Positions 25,947 to 36,652 of a stretch of DNA of 64,000 bases are shown here, in pieces (the first letter of the stretch is position 1; each line of letters begins with the position of its first letter). Made by a program: the position numbers and the translations under genes. The notes under the pieces are model-generated. The model was not told the origin of the DNA and did not search any database. It saw nothing but the letters and a program-made list of their open reading frames with translations. This DNA comes from Nonomuraea rhodomycinica (GTDB taxonomy: Bacteria; Actinomycetota; Actinomycetes; Streptosporangiales; Streptosporangiaceae): the NCBI RefSeq assembly GCF_013363995.1, contig NZ_JABWGO010000003.1, positions 1 to 64,000 on the forward strand, given 5' to 3'.

Positions 25947-27287
25947 GTGCGGGTGGCATTCGTGCTGGGCACCACGTCCGGCGGCACCGGCAGGCATGTA
26001 CGCATGCTGGCCGCCGGGCTGGTGCGGCGCGGGCACCGGGTTCTGGTGGCGGGGCCTCCGGAGGTGGAGGAGAGCTTCGCCTTCACGGAGGCGGGCGCCC
26101 GGTTCGTTCCAATCCGCGTCTCGGATCGGCCGCATCCGCTCGACGACGCGCGGTCGGTGCTGGCCCTCCGGCGGCTGACCAGGGACGCCGACGTGGTACA
26201 CGCCCATGGGCTGCGCGTCGGCGCCCTCACCGCGCTCGCCCTTCCCGGCCGCGCGGCGCTCCTGTCCGGGGCAGGCGGTCGGTCTTCGGCGTCGCGAGAG
26301 GCGATGGAACGCGGGCGGGAGTCCGGCTCCAGGTCCGCGTCCGGGTCCGCGTCTGGGTCTGGGTCCGGGTCCGGAGTCGGGGCCGAGGTCGGAGCCCGGG
26401 CCGGAGCCGGGGCTCCGACCTCGCGGGCGGGCAGGGGGCGGCCGGCGCTCGTCGTGACGCTGCACAACGCTCTCACCGCCGGAGGGTTCGTCGGGGCGGT
26501 CTACGGGGCGCTCGAACGCGTCGTCGCCCGTCGCGCCGACCACCTGCTCGTGGTCTCGCCGGACCTGGGCGAGCGGATGCGCGCTCTCGGGGCCCGAGAC
26601 GTACGGCCCGCCGTGGTGCCCGCCCCGGTGCCGAGGCCGGCCAAGAGGACGCCGGAGGAGGTGCGCTCCGACCTGGGCGCCGGGCACAGGCCCATCGTGC
26701 TGACCCTCGCCAGGCTCGCCCAGCAGAAGGGCTTGGAGACTCTTCTTGATGTCGCCCGCGGCCCCTGGGCGCCCCTGGACGCCACTGGTGAAGGTGCCGG
26801 TGGTGGGATCGTCGGCGGCGAGGAGGCTGTCGGCGGTGAGGTGGCCGTGCCGTTGTTCCTGGTGGCGGGTGACGGGCCCCTGCGGGGCGAGCTGCAGGCC
26901 AGGATCGACGCCGAGCGGCTGCCCGTGAGGCTGCTGGGCTGGCGCGACGACGTGCCCGATCTGCTGGCCGCCGCCGCCGTCGTCGTCTGGCCGAGCCGCT
27001 GGGAGGGCCAGCCGCTCAGCCTCAGCGAGACCCTGATGATCGGCCGCCCCGTGGTGGCCACCGCCGTCGGCGGCGTCCCGGACCTGCTGGGCGGGGCGGG
27101 CAAGCTGGTCCCGTACGGCGACGCCGCCGCGATGCGCGCGGCCGTACGGGAACTGGTGGAGGACCCCGCCGAGGCGGCGCGCGTGGCGCGGGCCGCCGCC
27201 CGGCGCGGCGCGAAGCTGCCCGGCGAGGATGACGCCGTGGACAGTGTTCTGTCCGTATACCGGGCCGCTACAGCGGGGGATGATTAG
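25947..27287 (+). CDS. Glycosyltransferase family 4-like protein
   Basis: This 446-residue GT-B protein has N-terminal FVLGTTSGGTGRHVRMLAAG, a C-terminal nucleotide-sugar half with LTLARLAQQKGLETLLD and the GT4 donor signature WPSRWEGQPLSLSETLMIGR. Retaining GT4 enzymes transfer sugars to lipid or glycan acceptors. The position after murJ and a MraY-like protein suggests a polyprenyl-linked surface glycan. Oddity: ~106-165 is a low-complexity insert (Ser-Gly-rich, from 6-bp repeats), and a second Gly/Glu-rich insert lies at ~273-301; neither occurs in ordinary GT4. Start: GTG 25947 with GGGAGGA upstream. Confidence 0.8.
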   Translation: MRVAFVLGTTSGGTGRHVRMLAAGLVRRGHRVLVAGPPEVEESFAFTEAGARFVPIRVSDRPHPLDDARSVLALRRLTRDADVVHAHGLRVGALTALALPGRAALLSGAGGRSSASREAMERGRESGSRSASGSASGSGSGSGVGAEVGARAGAGAPTSRAGRGRPALVVTLHNALTAGGFVGAVYGALERVVARRADHLLVVSPDLGERMRALGARDVRPAVVPAPVPRPAKRTPEEVRSDLGAGHRPIVLTLARLAQQKGLETLLDVARGPWAPLDATGEGAGGGIVGGEEAVGGEVAVPLFLVAGDGPLRGELQARIDAERLPVRLLGWRDDVPDLLAAAAVVVWPSRWEGQPLSLSETLMIGRPVVATAVGGVPDLLGGAGKLVPYGDAAAMRAAVRELVEDPAEAARVARAAARRGAKLPGEDDAVDSVLSVYRAATAGDD

Positions 27288-27313
27288 GCGGACCTTACGC
27301 GTTCTCGTATACT
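27284..27313 (+). promoter_or_regulatory. Promoter of the riboswitch-terC transcript
   Basis: A -35-like TTAGGC (27284-27289) and a -10 TATACT (27308-27313) are separated by 18 bases. The -10 is close to the consensus, and transcription would start around 27320, just before the riboswitch. This spacing supports the assignment. Confidence 0.65.
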
Positions 27314-27321
27314 GCGTGCGT

Positions 27322-27461
27322 TAGGGAGGGGAGTATCCCTTCGCGGCAGCCTCGTCATCACGGTGCAGCCCCGCTCCACGGGGCCCCCGGGGCTGCCGGT
27401 CCGCCGATCACGCGACGGTGGGCGGGAGAGACCTCCGGCAGTCAGTTCTGCATGCCGGAGG
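27322..27461 (+). promoter_or_regulatory. yybP-ykoY (Mn2+) riboswitch controlling terC, with ribosome-site hairpin
   Basis: The leader has the family's opening GGAGGGGAGTATCCC and its closing element GGGCGGGAGAGACCTCC, flanking GC-rich stems (GCAGCCCCG..CGGGGCTGC among them). yybP-ykoY RNAs bind Mn2+ and sit upstream of terC and mntP homologues. Here CCTCCGGCA (27432-27440), which overlaps the aptamer's 3' closing strand, pairs perfectly with TGCCGGAGG (27453-27461). That second arm holds the terC ribosome-binding site (GGAGGA). This looks like a translational switch: metal-bound aptamer keeps the first strand occupied and frees the site. Confidence 0.82.
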
Positions 27462-27467
27462 AAAGAC

Positions 27468-28454
27468 GTGACCGTACCCGTCTGGGCTTATATCGCCGTC
27501 ATCGGCGGTCTGCTTGTGGTCCTGGCAGTGGACCTGTGGATCGTCGACCGCGGCGAGGCGCGCGAGTTCTCGATGCGCCAGGCCGGTTACTGGGTCACGT
27601 TCTACGTCGCCCTGGCCGTGCTCTTCGGCGGCCTGCTGTGGCTCACGATGGGCCCCGGCAAGGCGGGCGAGTTCTTCGCCGGATACATCACCGAGTACAG
27701 CCTGAGCGTCGACAACCTGTTCATCTTCTTCATCATCATGAGCAGGTTCGCCGTGCCCCGCGCCTACCAGCACAAGGTGCTGCTCGTCGGCATCGTGCTG
27801 GCGCTGGTCATGCGAGGCATCTTCATCGCGCTCGGCGCCGCCGCCCTGCAGCGTTTCAGCTGGCTGTTCTACGTCTTCGGCGCTTTCCTCATCTACACCG
27901 CGGTCAACCTCGTCCGTCAGCACCTGAAGGGCGAGGAGGACGAGTTCAACGAGAACGTCCTGCTGCGCTGGGTGCGCAAGGCGTTCCCCACGACCGAGGG
28001 CTACGTCGGCTCGAAGATCACCGCCAAGATCGACGGACGGCGCATGGTCACCCCGATGCTCATCGTGATGATCGCCATCGGCTCCACCGATCTGCTGTTC
28101 GCCCTCGACTCGATTCCGGCGATCTTCGGGCTCACCACCGACCCGTTCATCGTCTTCACCGCCAACGCGTTCGCCCTGATGGGACTGCGTCAGCTGTACT
28201 TCCTGCTGGGCGGCCTGCTGCAGCGGCTTGTTTACATCAGCTACGGTTTGGCGTTCATCCTCGGGTTCATCGGGGTTAAGCTGGTATTGGAAGCCCTGCA
28301 CGCCAGCGGGGTTTCCTGGGCGCCCGAGATCCCCATCTGGCTGTCCCTCACGGTCATCGGCGGCACCATGGTCATCACCACCGCGGCCTCCCTGATCAAG
28401 GCCCGTGTCGACAGCCGCCGTAGCGAGGAAAGCAGTCCTACCGGGGCTAGCTAA
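27468..28454 (+). CDS. terC: TerC family integral membrane protein (Mn2+ export/metalation type)
   Basis: This 328-residue membrane protein of the TerC/Alx family has 7-9 transmembrane segments, including EYSLSVDNLFIFFIIMSRF and DLLFALDSIPAIF, the two acidic repeats that mark the family. TerC-like proteins export Mn2+ or deliver it to secreted enzymes, which fits the Mn2+ riboswitch upstream. Start: GTG 27468 with GGAGGA seven bases upstream. This site is the one masked by the leader hairpin. Confidence 0.92.
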   Translation: MTVPVWAYIAVIGGLLVVLAVDLWIVDRGEAREFSMRQAGYWVTFYVALAVLFGGLLWLTMGPGKAGEFFAGYITEYSLSVDNLFIFFIIMSRFAVPRAYQHKVLLVGIVLALVMRGIFIALGAAALQRFSWLFYVFGAFLIYTAVNLVRQHLKGEEDEFNENVLLRWVRKAFPTTEGYVGSKITAKIDGRRMVTPMLIVMIAIGSTDLLFALDSIPAIFGLTTDPFIVFTANAFALMGLRQLYFLLGGLLQRLVYISYGLAFILGFIGVKLVLEALHASGVSWAPEIPIWLSLTVIGGTMVITTAASLIKARVDSRRSEESSPTGAS

Positions 28455-28471
28455 ATGGCTTTCGAGGCGCT

Positions 28472-28499
28472 TTGCTTGTGTAGTCGCGCCGTGTAATAG
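28472..28499 (+). promoter_or_regulatory. Possible promoter of psd-pssA
   Basis: TTGCTT (28472-28477) and TAATAG (28494-28499), 16 bases apart, lie 61 bases upstream of psd. The gap after terC is AT-rich for this genome. Likely but weak. Confidence 0.45.
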
Positions 28500-28559
28500 T
28501 TGCTGACTCTGTAACATCACGGCAAAGCGCCCAGTCCAGTCATTCACCAAAGGTTGTCC

Positions 28560-29201
28560 GTGTCAGACGATTCTGCCAAGACGAGCCGGATCCGGCTCGC
28601 ACGCGGGGTGTCCCCGTGGCTCCTCCCGACCGCGGCCTCCGCCGCCGCGACCGCGCTGCTGGCGCGCAGGGACCGCCGATGGGCGCTCGCGGCGGTGCCG
28701 CTGAGCGCTCTGACCGGGGGCATGCTCTGGTTCTTCCGCGACCCCGAGCGGGTCCCCGGGTTCGGCCGCGTCCTGTCGCCCGCCGACGGCGTGGTGCAGA
28801 GCATCGACCCGTGGCCGGACGGCCGCACCCGCGTCGCGATCTTCATGAGCCCGCTGAACGTCCACGTCAACCGGGCGCCTCTTGCGGGAAATGTCACGTC
28901 CGTGCAGCATGTGGCGGGTGGGTTCCTGCCGGCTTTCAACAAGGACAGTGACCAGAACGAGCGCGTGGTGTGGCATTTCGAGACCGCGCTCGGCGACATC
29001 GAGATGGTGCAGATCGCAGGCGCGGTGGCGCGCAGGATCGTGCCGTACCTGAGCGCGGGGGCCAAGGTCGAGCAGGCCGAGCGCATCGGCCTCATCCGGT
29101 TCGGCTCCCGGGTGGACATCTACCTTCCCGAAGGGATCTCTCCCGCCGTGTCGGTGGGCGAGAAGACGGTTGCGGGGGTGACCAGAATTGACCACGGCTG
29201 A
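28560..29201 (+). CDS. psd: Phosphatidylserine decarboxylase (archaeal/PSD-A type)
   Basis: This 213-residue enzyme converts phosphatidylserine to phosphatidylethanolamine. Motifs: FFRDPER, SPADG (72-76, Asp76), MSPLNVHVNR and the processing site FGS at 181-183, where Ser183 becomes the pyruvoyl cofactor after self-cleavage. It is a short-type PSD with an N-terminal membrane segment (PWLLPTAASAAATALLA). Start: GTG 28560 with AAAGG before it; a TTG six bases earlier is in the same frame. It overlaps pssA by 14 bases. Confidence 0.92.
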   Translation: MSDDSAKTSRIRLARGVSPWLLPTAASAAATALLARRDRRWALAAVPLSALTGGMLWFFRDPERVPGFGRVLSPADGVVQSIDPWPDGRTRVAIFMSPLNVHVNRAPLAGNVTSVQHVAGGFLPAFNKDSDQNERVVWHFETALGDIEMVQIAGAVARRIVPYLSAGAKVEQAERIGLIRFGSRVDIYLPEGISPAVSVGEKTVAGVTRIDHG

Positions 29202-30012
29202 CGCCGGAAGCTGGCAGGCCGAAGAGGAGGAGCAGCCCCGCGGGCCGGTCGGCAAGGCGTTCCGGCTCTCCGCGGCCGACTCGCTGTCCCTCGGCAACGC
29301 GCTCTGCGGCTTCCTCGCGGTCTGCGTCCTCGCCTCCTCGGCGATCCGCTCGCTGCAGGAGGGCGACGGGTTCCGGCCCGCTCCGAGCTACTTCGCCACC
29401 GCGGTGGTGCTGCTCCTCATCGGCGCCACCTGCGACCTGTTCGACGGCCTCGTCGCCCGGCGCTTCCGCGCCTCGGCGATGGGCGCCGAGCTGGACAACC
29501 TCGCCGACGTGATCAGCTTCGGGTTCGCGCCCGCGTTCATGATCGTGATCTGGGGCGGCTTCACGCCGGACCTCCCGTTCCCGGCCGTGCTGGTGGCGGC
29601 GGGCGCGGTGCTGCTCGCCGGCGTCGTACGGCTGGCGAGATTCGCCTGCGTGAAGACCAAGAGCGGCGACTTCATGGGCCTGCCCATCCCCATGGGCGCC
29701 ATGACGGTGATCTCCATCGTGCTGCTGTTCGAGCCGAGCATCCCCGCCCTGCTCGGGGTGCTGGGCGTGGCCTGGCTGATGGTCAGCCGCATCGAGTACC
29801 CCAAGCCGAAGGGGCAGCTCGCCGCCGTCGTCCTCGGCTGGATCATGGTCAACGTGGCCTTCCTGGCCTTCTGGGTGGCCTGGCCCGAGGGCGGCGACCT
29901 GCCGATCAAGATCGGCGCCTCGATGCAGATCGCGCTCGTCGCGGCGATCCCGCTGCGGGTGCTGTTCTACAAGCGGGAGCAGCGCAAGGAAGCCGAGCGC
30001 GTCGGCGACTGA
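29188..30012 (+). CDS. pssA: CDP-diacylglycerol-serine O-phosphatidyltransferase
   Basis: This 274-residue membrane protein of the CDP-alcohol phosphatidyltransferase family has the signature CDLFDGLVARRFRASAMGAE with the following LDNLAD, giving the DGxxAR...GxxxDxxxD metal-binding motif. It makes phosphatidylserine, the substrate of the neighbouring decarboxylase. The start is TTG 29188, inside the last codons of psd, so translation is coupled. Confidence 0.93.
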   Translation: MTTADAGSWQAEEEEQPRGPVGKAFRLSAADSLSLGNALCGFLAVCVLASSAIRSLQEGDGFRPAPSYFATAVVLLLIGATCDLFDGLVARRFRASAMGAELDNLADVISFGFAPAFMIVIWGGFTPDLPFPAVLVAAGAVLLAGVVRLARFACVKTKSGDFMGLPIPMGAMTVISIVLLFEPSIPALLGVLGVAWLMVSRIEYPKPKGQLAAVVLGWIMVNVAFLAFWVAWPEGGDLPIKIGASMQIALVAAIPLRVLFYKREQRKEAERVGD

Positions 30013-30054
30013 CGCCGAACCGCACGTCCGGGCACCCGACGGATGGAGCCGCCC

Positions 30055-30327
30055 ATGCCGGACACTCCACGCGAGCACACCCGTACGTACTTCCTCGGCA
30101 AGCTGGCCCAGGAGCTGGAGGCGCGCGGCCTGGCCGTCACGCTGCGCGCCCACCCTCCGGCGCTGCGGGTCAGCGACCCCGACACGGTGCTGCTGGCCGA
30201 GACCGTCGACTGCGTGCCGTTGTCCGACGGCTGGTTCTACCGGTGGTCATGGGGCGAGGTCGTCGGTCTGGCCGACGACCCGGGCCTCGCGGCGCACCGC
30301 ATCGCCCGGGTCCTGACCGGCCGCTGA
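30055..30327 (+). CDS. Small uncharacterised protein
   Basis: This 90-residue soluble protein contains FLGKLAQELEARGLAVTLRA and a tryptophan-rich strand (GWFYRWSWGEVVG), with no recognised domain. Start: ATG 30055 with GGAG 6 bases before; an ATG at 30043 is less well placed. It follows pssA by 42 bases and may be cotranscribed. Function unknown. Confidence 0.7.
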   Translation: MPDTPREHTRTYFLGKLAQELEARGLAVTLRAHPPALRVSDPDTVLLAETVDCVPLSDGWFYRWSWGEVVGLADDPGLAAHRIARVLTGR

Positions 30328-30422
30328 CGAGCACCGATCCACCGCTCCGGCCCGAGACGGCCGCGTCACCGATTCCATCGCTCGGGCCCGACCGGTCGCG
30401 TCACCGATTCATTGCCCGCGGG
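30328..30422. repeat. Two-copy direct repeat between convergent genes
   Basis: Two imperfect copies of a ~38-base unit ending in GTCACCGATTCATTGCC/CATCGC fill the short gap between convergent genes (CACCGATCCACCGCTCCGGC and its variants). No hairpin with a T-run is present. Confidence 0.55.
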
Positions 30423-31079
30423 TCACCACCCGCGGGCTTTCCATTCGGGCAGCGAGGGACGCTCGGTGCCCAGCGTCGTGTCCTTGCCGTGGCCCGGGTA
30501 GATCCACGTCTCGTCCGGCAGCCGGTCGAAGACCCGCTCCACCACGTCGGCGTAGAGCTGCTCGAAGCGCTCCGGGTCGTTCCACGTGTTGCCCACCCCG
30601 CCCGGGAACAGCGAGTCGCCGGTGAACAGGTGCTGCTCCGTGCCGCCGCCGTCGTACAGCAGCGCGATCGAGCCGGGCGTGTGACCGCGCAGGTGGATCA
30701 CCTCCAGGGTCACCACGCCGACCGTGATCCGGTCGCCGTGCTCGACCTCGCGCTCCACCGGCACCGGCAGCGCGGGAGCGTCGAGCGGGTGGGCGATCGT
30801 CTGCGCCCCCGTCACCTTGGCCACCTGCTCCAGGGCCTGCCAGTGGTCGCCATGCTGGTGGGTGGTGACGATGGAGCTGAGCGGCTGGTCGGCGATCAGC
30901 GCGAGCAGCCGGTCGGCCTCCGCCGCCGCGTCGATGAGCACCCCGTCGCCGGTCTCGTTGCAGCGCAGCAGGTAGGCGTTGTTGTCGTACGGTCCGACGG
31001 CGAGCTTGCTGATCGTCAGCTTCGGCAGCCGGCGCACGTCGGCTGGGCCGCCGACCTGGACGTCGCCTGTGTACGTCAT
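30423..31079 (-). CDS. MBL-fold hydrolase, glyoxalase II-like
   Basis: This 218-residue metallo-beta-lactamase fold protein has THQHGDHW (metal motif THxHxDH), HLRGHTPGS, FTGDSLF and the terminal PGHGKDT, all as in hydroxyacylglutathione hydrolase-like enzymes. Actinomycetes use mycothiol rather than glutathione, so the natural substrate would be a mycothiol thioester or another thioester. Its ATG overlaps the stop of the upstream mycothiol-type gene (31076-31079), so the two form an operon. Confidence 0.88.
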   Translation of the reverse strand: MTYTGDVQVGGPADVRRLPKLTISKLAVGPYDNNAYLLRCNETGDGVLIDAAAEADRLLALIADQPLSSIVTTHQHGDHWQALEQVAKVTGAQTIAHPLDAPALPVPVEREVEHGDRITVGVVTLEVIHLRGHTPGSIALLYDGGGTEQHLFTGDSLFPGGVGNTWNDPERFEQLYADVVERVFDRLPDETWIYPGHGKDTTLGTERPSLPEWKARGW

Positions 31080-31882
31080 GGGTAGTCCTCCGGGGGCGTC
31101 GCGGGCAGGTCAGCCGGAGCGGGCATGGTCAGCCACGGCGGCGCCGCGGGAAGCGCCGGACCCGCCGGGCCGGGCACGGACGACTGCCCCTCCAGCACCA
31201 CCCTAACCCCCTCACCCGCTGATCTGCCGGTGAGCCAGGCCAGCATGTCCGCCGGACGGCCTTCCACGACCGGTCCCGCGCCGAGCTCGGGCCAGAGCGC
31301 CGGCAGCGTCCCGCCGTCCGGTACGTCCAGGAGGCGGATCGCACTCACCGCGCTCCGCTCGTACGGCCAGCACCGCAGGCAGTCGTGCAGCTCCCGCAGG
31401 ACGAACCGCCGCGGCCAGTCGGCGGGGCCGTACCCCGCGCCGAGGTCGACGTGGTGCATGCCGAGCTCGCGCAGCCGCCTGACCAGGACGTACCAGGCGG
31501 GGTGCGGCGGCGGGCGCAACGCCTCCACCGGTGAGCCCCACGCCTCCCGCGGCATCCGCCCGACGACCGCGTCCAGCCGCTCCGAGCTCTCCCGCAGGTC
31601 GGCCAGCTGCTCGGCGGCCGGGCGGCGGGCGCCGGCCTCGATCTCCGCGTCACGGGCGGCGTCGCTCACGTACTGCGGGACCCGCACGCCCGTCCTGGCC
31701 CAGGTCAGGAGGTTGACGAGGCTGTCGGCATTGCGGGCCACATGGGTCAGGACGTGGCCGCGGGTCCAGCCCGGCAGGAGGGAGGGCGCGGCGAGGTCCT
31801 CGTCGCGCAGCGCCGCCGCGGTGTCGAGGAGGGCCGAGGTCGCCGAGGCCAGCTCAGCTCGTAAGGTCGAAACAACCGTCAT
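31076..31882 (-). CDS. Maleylpyruvate isomerase family mycothiol-dependent enzyme
   Basis: This 268-residue protein has a DinB/MDMPI N-terminal four-helix fold (LLPGWTRGHVLTHVARNADSL) and a C-terminal actinobacterial extension of the SCP2/MDMPI type. The histidines in GHVLTHVARNAD and GMHHVDLGAGY correspond to the metal ligands (HxxxD/HxxxxH). Family members add or isomerise with mycothiol as cofactor. Pairing with the glyoxalase II-like gene suggests a mycothiol-dependent detoxification pair. It is divergent to uvrA across 282 bases. Confidence 0.85.
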   Translation of the reverse strand: MTVVSTLRAELASATSALLDTAAALRDEDLAAPSLLPGWTRGHVLTHVARNADSLVNLLTWARTGVRVPQYVSDAARDAEIEAGARRPAAEQLADLRESSERLDAVVGRMPREAWGSPVEALRPPPHPAWYVLVRRLRELGMHHVDLGAGYGPADWPRRFVLRELHDCLRCWPYERSAVSAIRLLDVPDGGTLPALWPELGAGPVVEGRPADMLAWLTGRSAGEGVRVVLEGQSSVPGPAGPALPAAPPWLTMPAPADLPATPPEDYP

Positions 31883-31956
31883 ACCAGATATTTCAGCATC
31901 TGCGGGGTCAAGGGCCGGCGGCGGGCATAAAAGGGCAGGTCATGGCGTTGACGTGG

Positions 31957-32052
31957 GAAGGTCTCCCGCCGCCAGGGAGGCCGGCCCCGGAAGGCCCCCA
32001 GCCGTGGGGGAGGCCGACCTGGGAAGGCCTCCTGCGGCGAGCAGGCAGGCCG
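31957..32052 (+). repeat. Three tandem ~33-bp units each forming a hairpin, upstream of uvrA
   Basis: Three consecutive units each begin GGAAGG and fold into a stem-loop: GGTCTCCC(31960-31967)/GGGAGGCC(31975-31982), CCCCCA(31995-32000)/TGGGGG(32005-32010), and CCTGC(32031-32035)/GCAGG(32041-32045). The stems are flanked by outer GGCC pairs. Stem sequences differ between units, yet complementarity is preserved. The array would lie in the 5' leader of uvrA or in the divergent gene's upstream region. Confidence 0.75.
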
Positions 32053-32164
32053 TACTCTGAGAGGGACGGATTTTCGGGGGGGCGGCATACGGCCCGCCGA
32101 AATTGTCGGTGCCCCCGTCTACCATCCCCGTGGACCTATCCGCCTTCTTGACATCGGGATCGCT

Positions 32165-35005
<2,841 letters not shown>

Positions 35006-35034
35006 CCGGCCGGGCCGGCGGCCGGGCCCGCGTT

Positions 35035-35898
35035 TCAGGCGTCGGCTGCCGGAGCGCGCAGCGACGGAGCGGGCAGCGGCGGAGCGGGTGCCGATGGTGC
35101 GGGCGCCGAGGGTGCGCGGGTGGCGGCGCGGCGGCGGGCGCGGCGCCTGGCGTCGCCGCGCTCCAGCCACCACTCCGCCGCCAGCAGCGGCAGCACCCAG
35201 CCGAGCCAGCCGCCCAGCCCGGCGGCCGTCTGCGTGAGCAGCGCCTGGTCTCCGTGGTACGTCGTCGCCAGCTCCGGCTGCAGGAGCACGATGAGCACCG
35301 CCGTGTGGATGCGGTTGGTGATGATCGACATGGTCAGGGCGAAGCTGCGCACCATCCACCGGCGGTGCTCCACGAAGCTGCGCCGCCGGGCCGCCCGCCA
35401 CCCGGCGATCGTGCAGCCCAGCCACAGCAGCGCCAGCAGCACGTTGCTGGCCCTGATGACGTGCCCGAACGGCGTGGCCAGACCGACCACCAGGCCCATC
35501 AGCCCGGCCGGCAGGCACCCGCCGAGCACGTACACGCGGCCGACGATCCGGTGCGCCCGCGGATAGCGGTCCCGGAACCACGGCCAGATCTGCAGGCAGC
35601 ACGTCAGCATCGCCACCGAGCCGAACACCACGTGCAGCGACAGCATCACGTAGTGCGGGGGGAAGAACGCCGGGGCGGGCACGCGCGAGCGTGCCGGGTC
35701 GAGCGAGACGTACGGCGGCAGCGAGAAGGCCACGAACGCCACCGCCACCACGGCCAGCGGCGCCACCCACGGCCGCCGCCACCAGCGTGGCCGCGCCCGG
35801 CCGGTCGGCCCTGGCCGTTCGGGCGGCTCGGCGGCGGCCGGGCGGCGCGACGGGGGCGGTGGGGGAGAGGGTTCCGGCGAACCGGTGAGAGCGGTCAT
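35035..35898 (-). CDS. DUF2306 family membrane protein
   Basis: This 287-residue integral membrane protein has 5-7 helices (WVAPLAVVAVAFVAFSLPPY, YVMLSLHVVFGSVAMLTCCL, HRIVGRVYVLGGCLPAGLM and so on) bounded by a proline/arginine-rich N-terminus and an alanine/proline-rich C-terminal tail. The fold matches DUF2306, with conserved H in HRIVGRVY and HVVFG. Members are proposed to bind heme or quinone, but that is not established. It is convergent with uvrA across 29 bases. An ATG start at 35898 is plausible. Confidence 0.75.
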   Translation of the reverse strand: MTALTGSPEPSPPPPPSRRPAAAEPPERPGPTGRARPRWWRRPWVAPLAVVAVAFVAFSLPPYVSLDPARSRVPAPAFFPPHYVMLSLHVVFGSVAMLTCCLQIWPWFRDRYPRAHRIVGRVYVLGGCLPAGLMGLVVGLATPFGHVIRASNVLLALLWLGCTIAGWRAARRRSFVEHRRWMVRSFALTMSIITNRIHTAVLIVLLQPELATTYHGDQALLTQTAAGLGGWLGWVLPLLAAEWWLERGDARRRARRRAATRAPSAPAPSAPAPPLPAPSLRAPAADA

Positions 35899-36038
35899 GG
35901 CGACAGCGTCGCCCGCCCCGCTGACCGATCACGCACCACCCGCTGACGGGACCGGAGGGGAGCGCCCCTACAGTGATGTCCGGTCTTATGGGCCTGACCT
36001 GCAGGGGGTCAGCGGCGACGCGGAAGGGTCGGCAGCAC

Positions 36039-36509
36039 ATGAGGGGTTCGGAGCGGGGCTCGGCCACGCCCGCGATCGAGGAGGAGCCGGTGGGCGCTCG
36101 GAGCGGCCGGGGGGTCGGGCGGCGCGAGGCCCTGGGCATCGCGGGCGCGGCCGTGTGCGGGCTGGCGGTCGCCGGCTGCGGAGCCGGAGGCCAGGAGAGC
36201 GCCCCCGTCCAGAGCATCAAGGGGCAGGTCCTCGCGAAGACGGCGGACGTGCCGGTCGGCGGCGGAACCCTCGTCGAGCAGTGGAAGATCATGATCACCC
36301 AGCCGGCGGAGGGCGTGTTCAAGGCGTTCAGCGCCATCTGCCCCCATCGCGGCTGCGCCGTCGGCTCCCCGCAGGACTCCGTCATGACCTGCCCCTGTCA
36401 CGGCAGCGAGTTCGCCGCCGACAGCGGCAAGTGCCTCAAGGGCCCCGCCACGGCCCCGCTCACGGCGTACCAGGTCAAGGTGGTCGGCGACGGCATCGTC
36501 GCCGTGTGA
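36039..36509 (+). CDS. Rieske [2Fe-2S] lipoprotein (copy 1)
   Basis: This 156-residue exported protein has a twin-arginine signal (GRREALGIAGAAVCGLAVAG with lipobox AVAGC), a short linker and a C-terminal Rieske domain with the two motifs CPHRGC and CPCHGSEF (Cys/His ligand pairs). It likely sits lipid-anchored on the outside of the membrane and passes electrons between unknown partners. Start: ATG 36039 with GGAAGGG upstream; alternative starts at 35973 and 36090. First of three tandem paralogues. It differs from copies 2 and 3 by a Pro in CPH rather than Thr. Confidence 0.9.
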   Translation: MRGSERGSATPAIEEEPVGARSGRGVGRREALGIAGAAVCGLAVAGCGAGGQESAPVQSIKGQVLAKTADVPVGGGTLVEQWKIMITQPAEGVFKAFSAICPHRGCAVGSPQDSVMTCPCHGSEFAADSGKCLKGPATAPLTAYQVKVVGDGIVAV

Positions 36510-36652
36510 CGCCAGGCGGGTCGTGGCCGTGTGAGGTCAGGCGGGTGAACCGGTAATTGTGCGTGGTTCTCCGGATCGGCGCGCGCGACGCTGAACCGGT
36601 CGGCGCGCGCCGGCGTACCTGGGATTGAGACCCGAACCTGGAGGAACGCACC

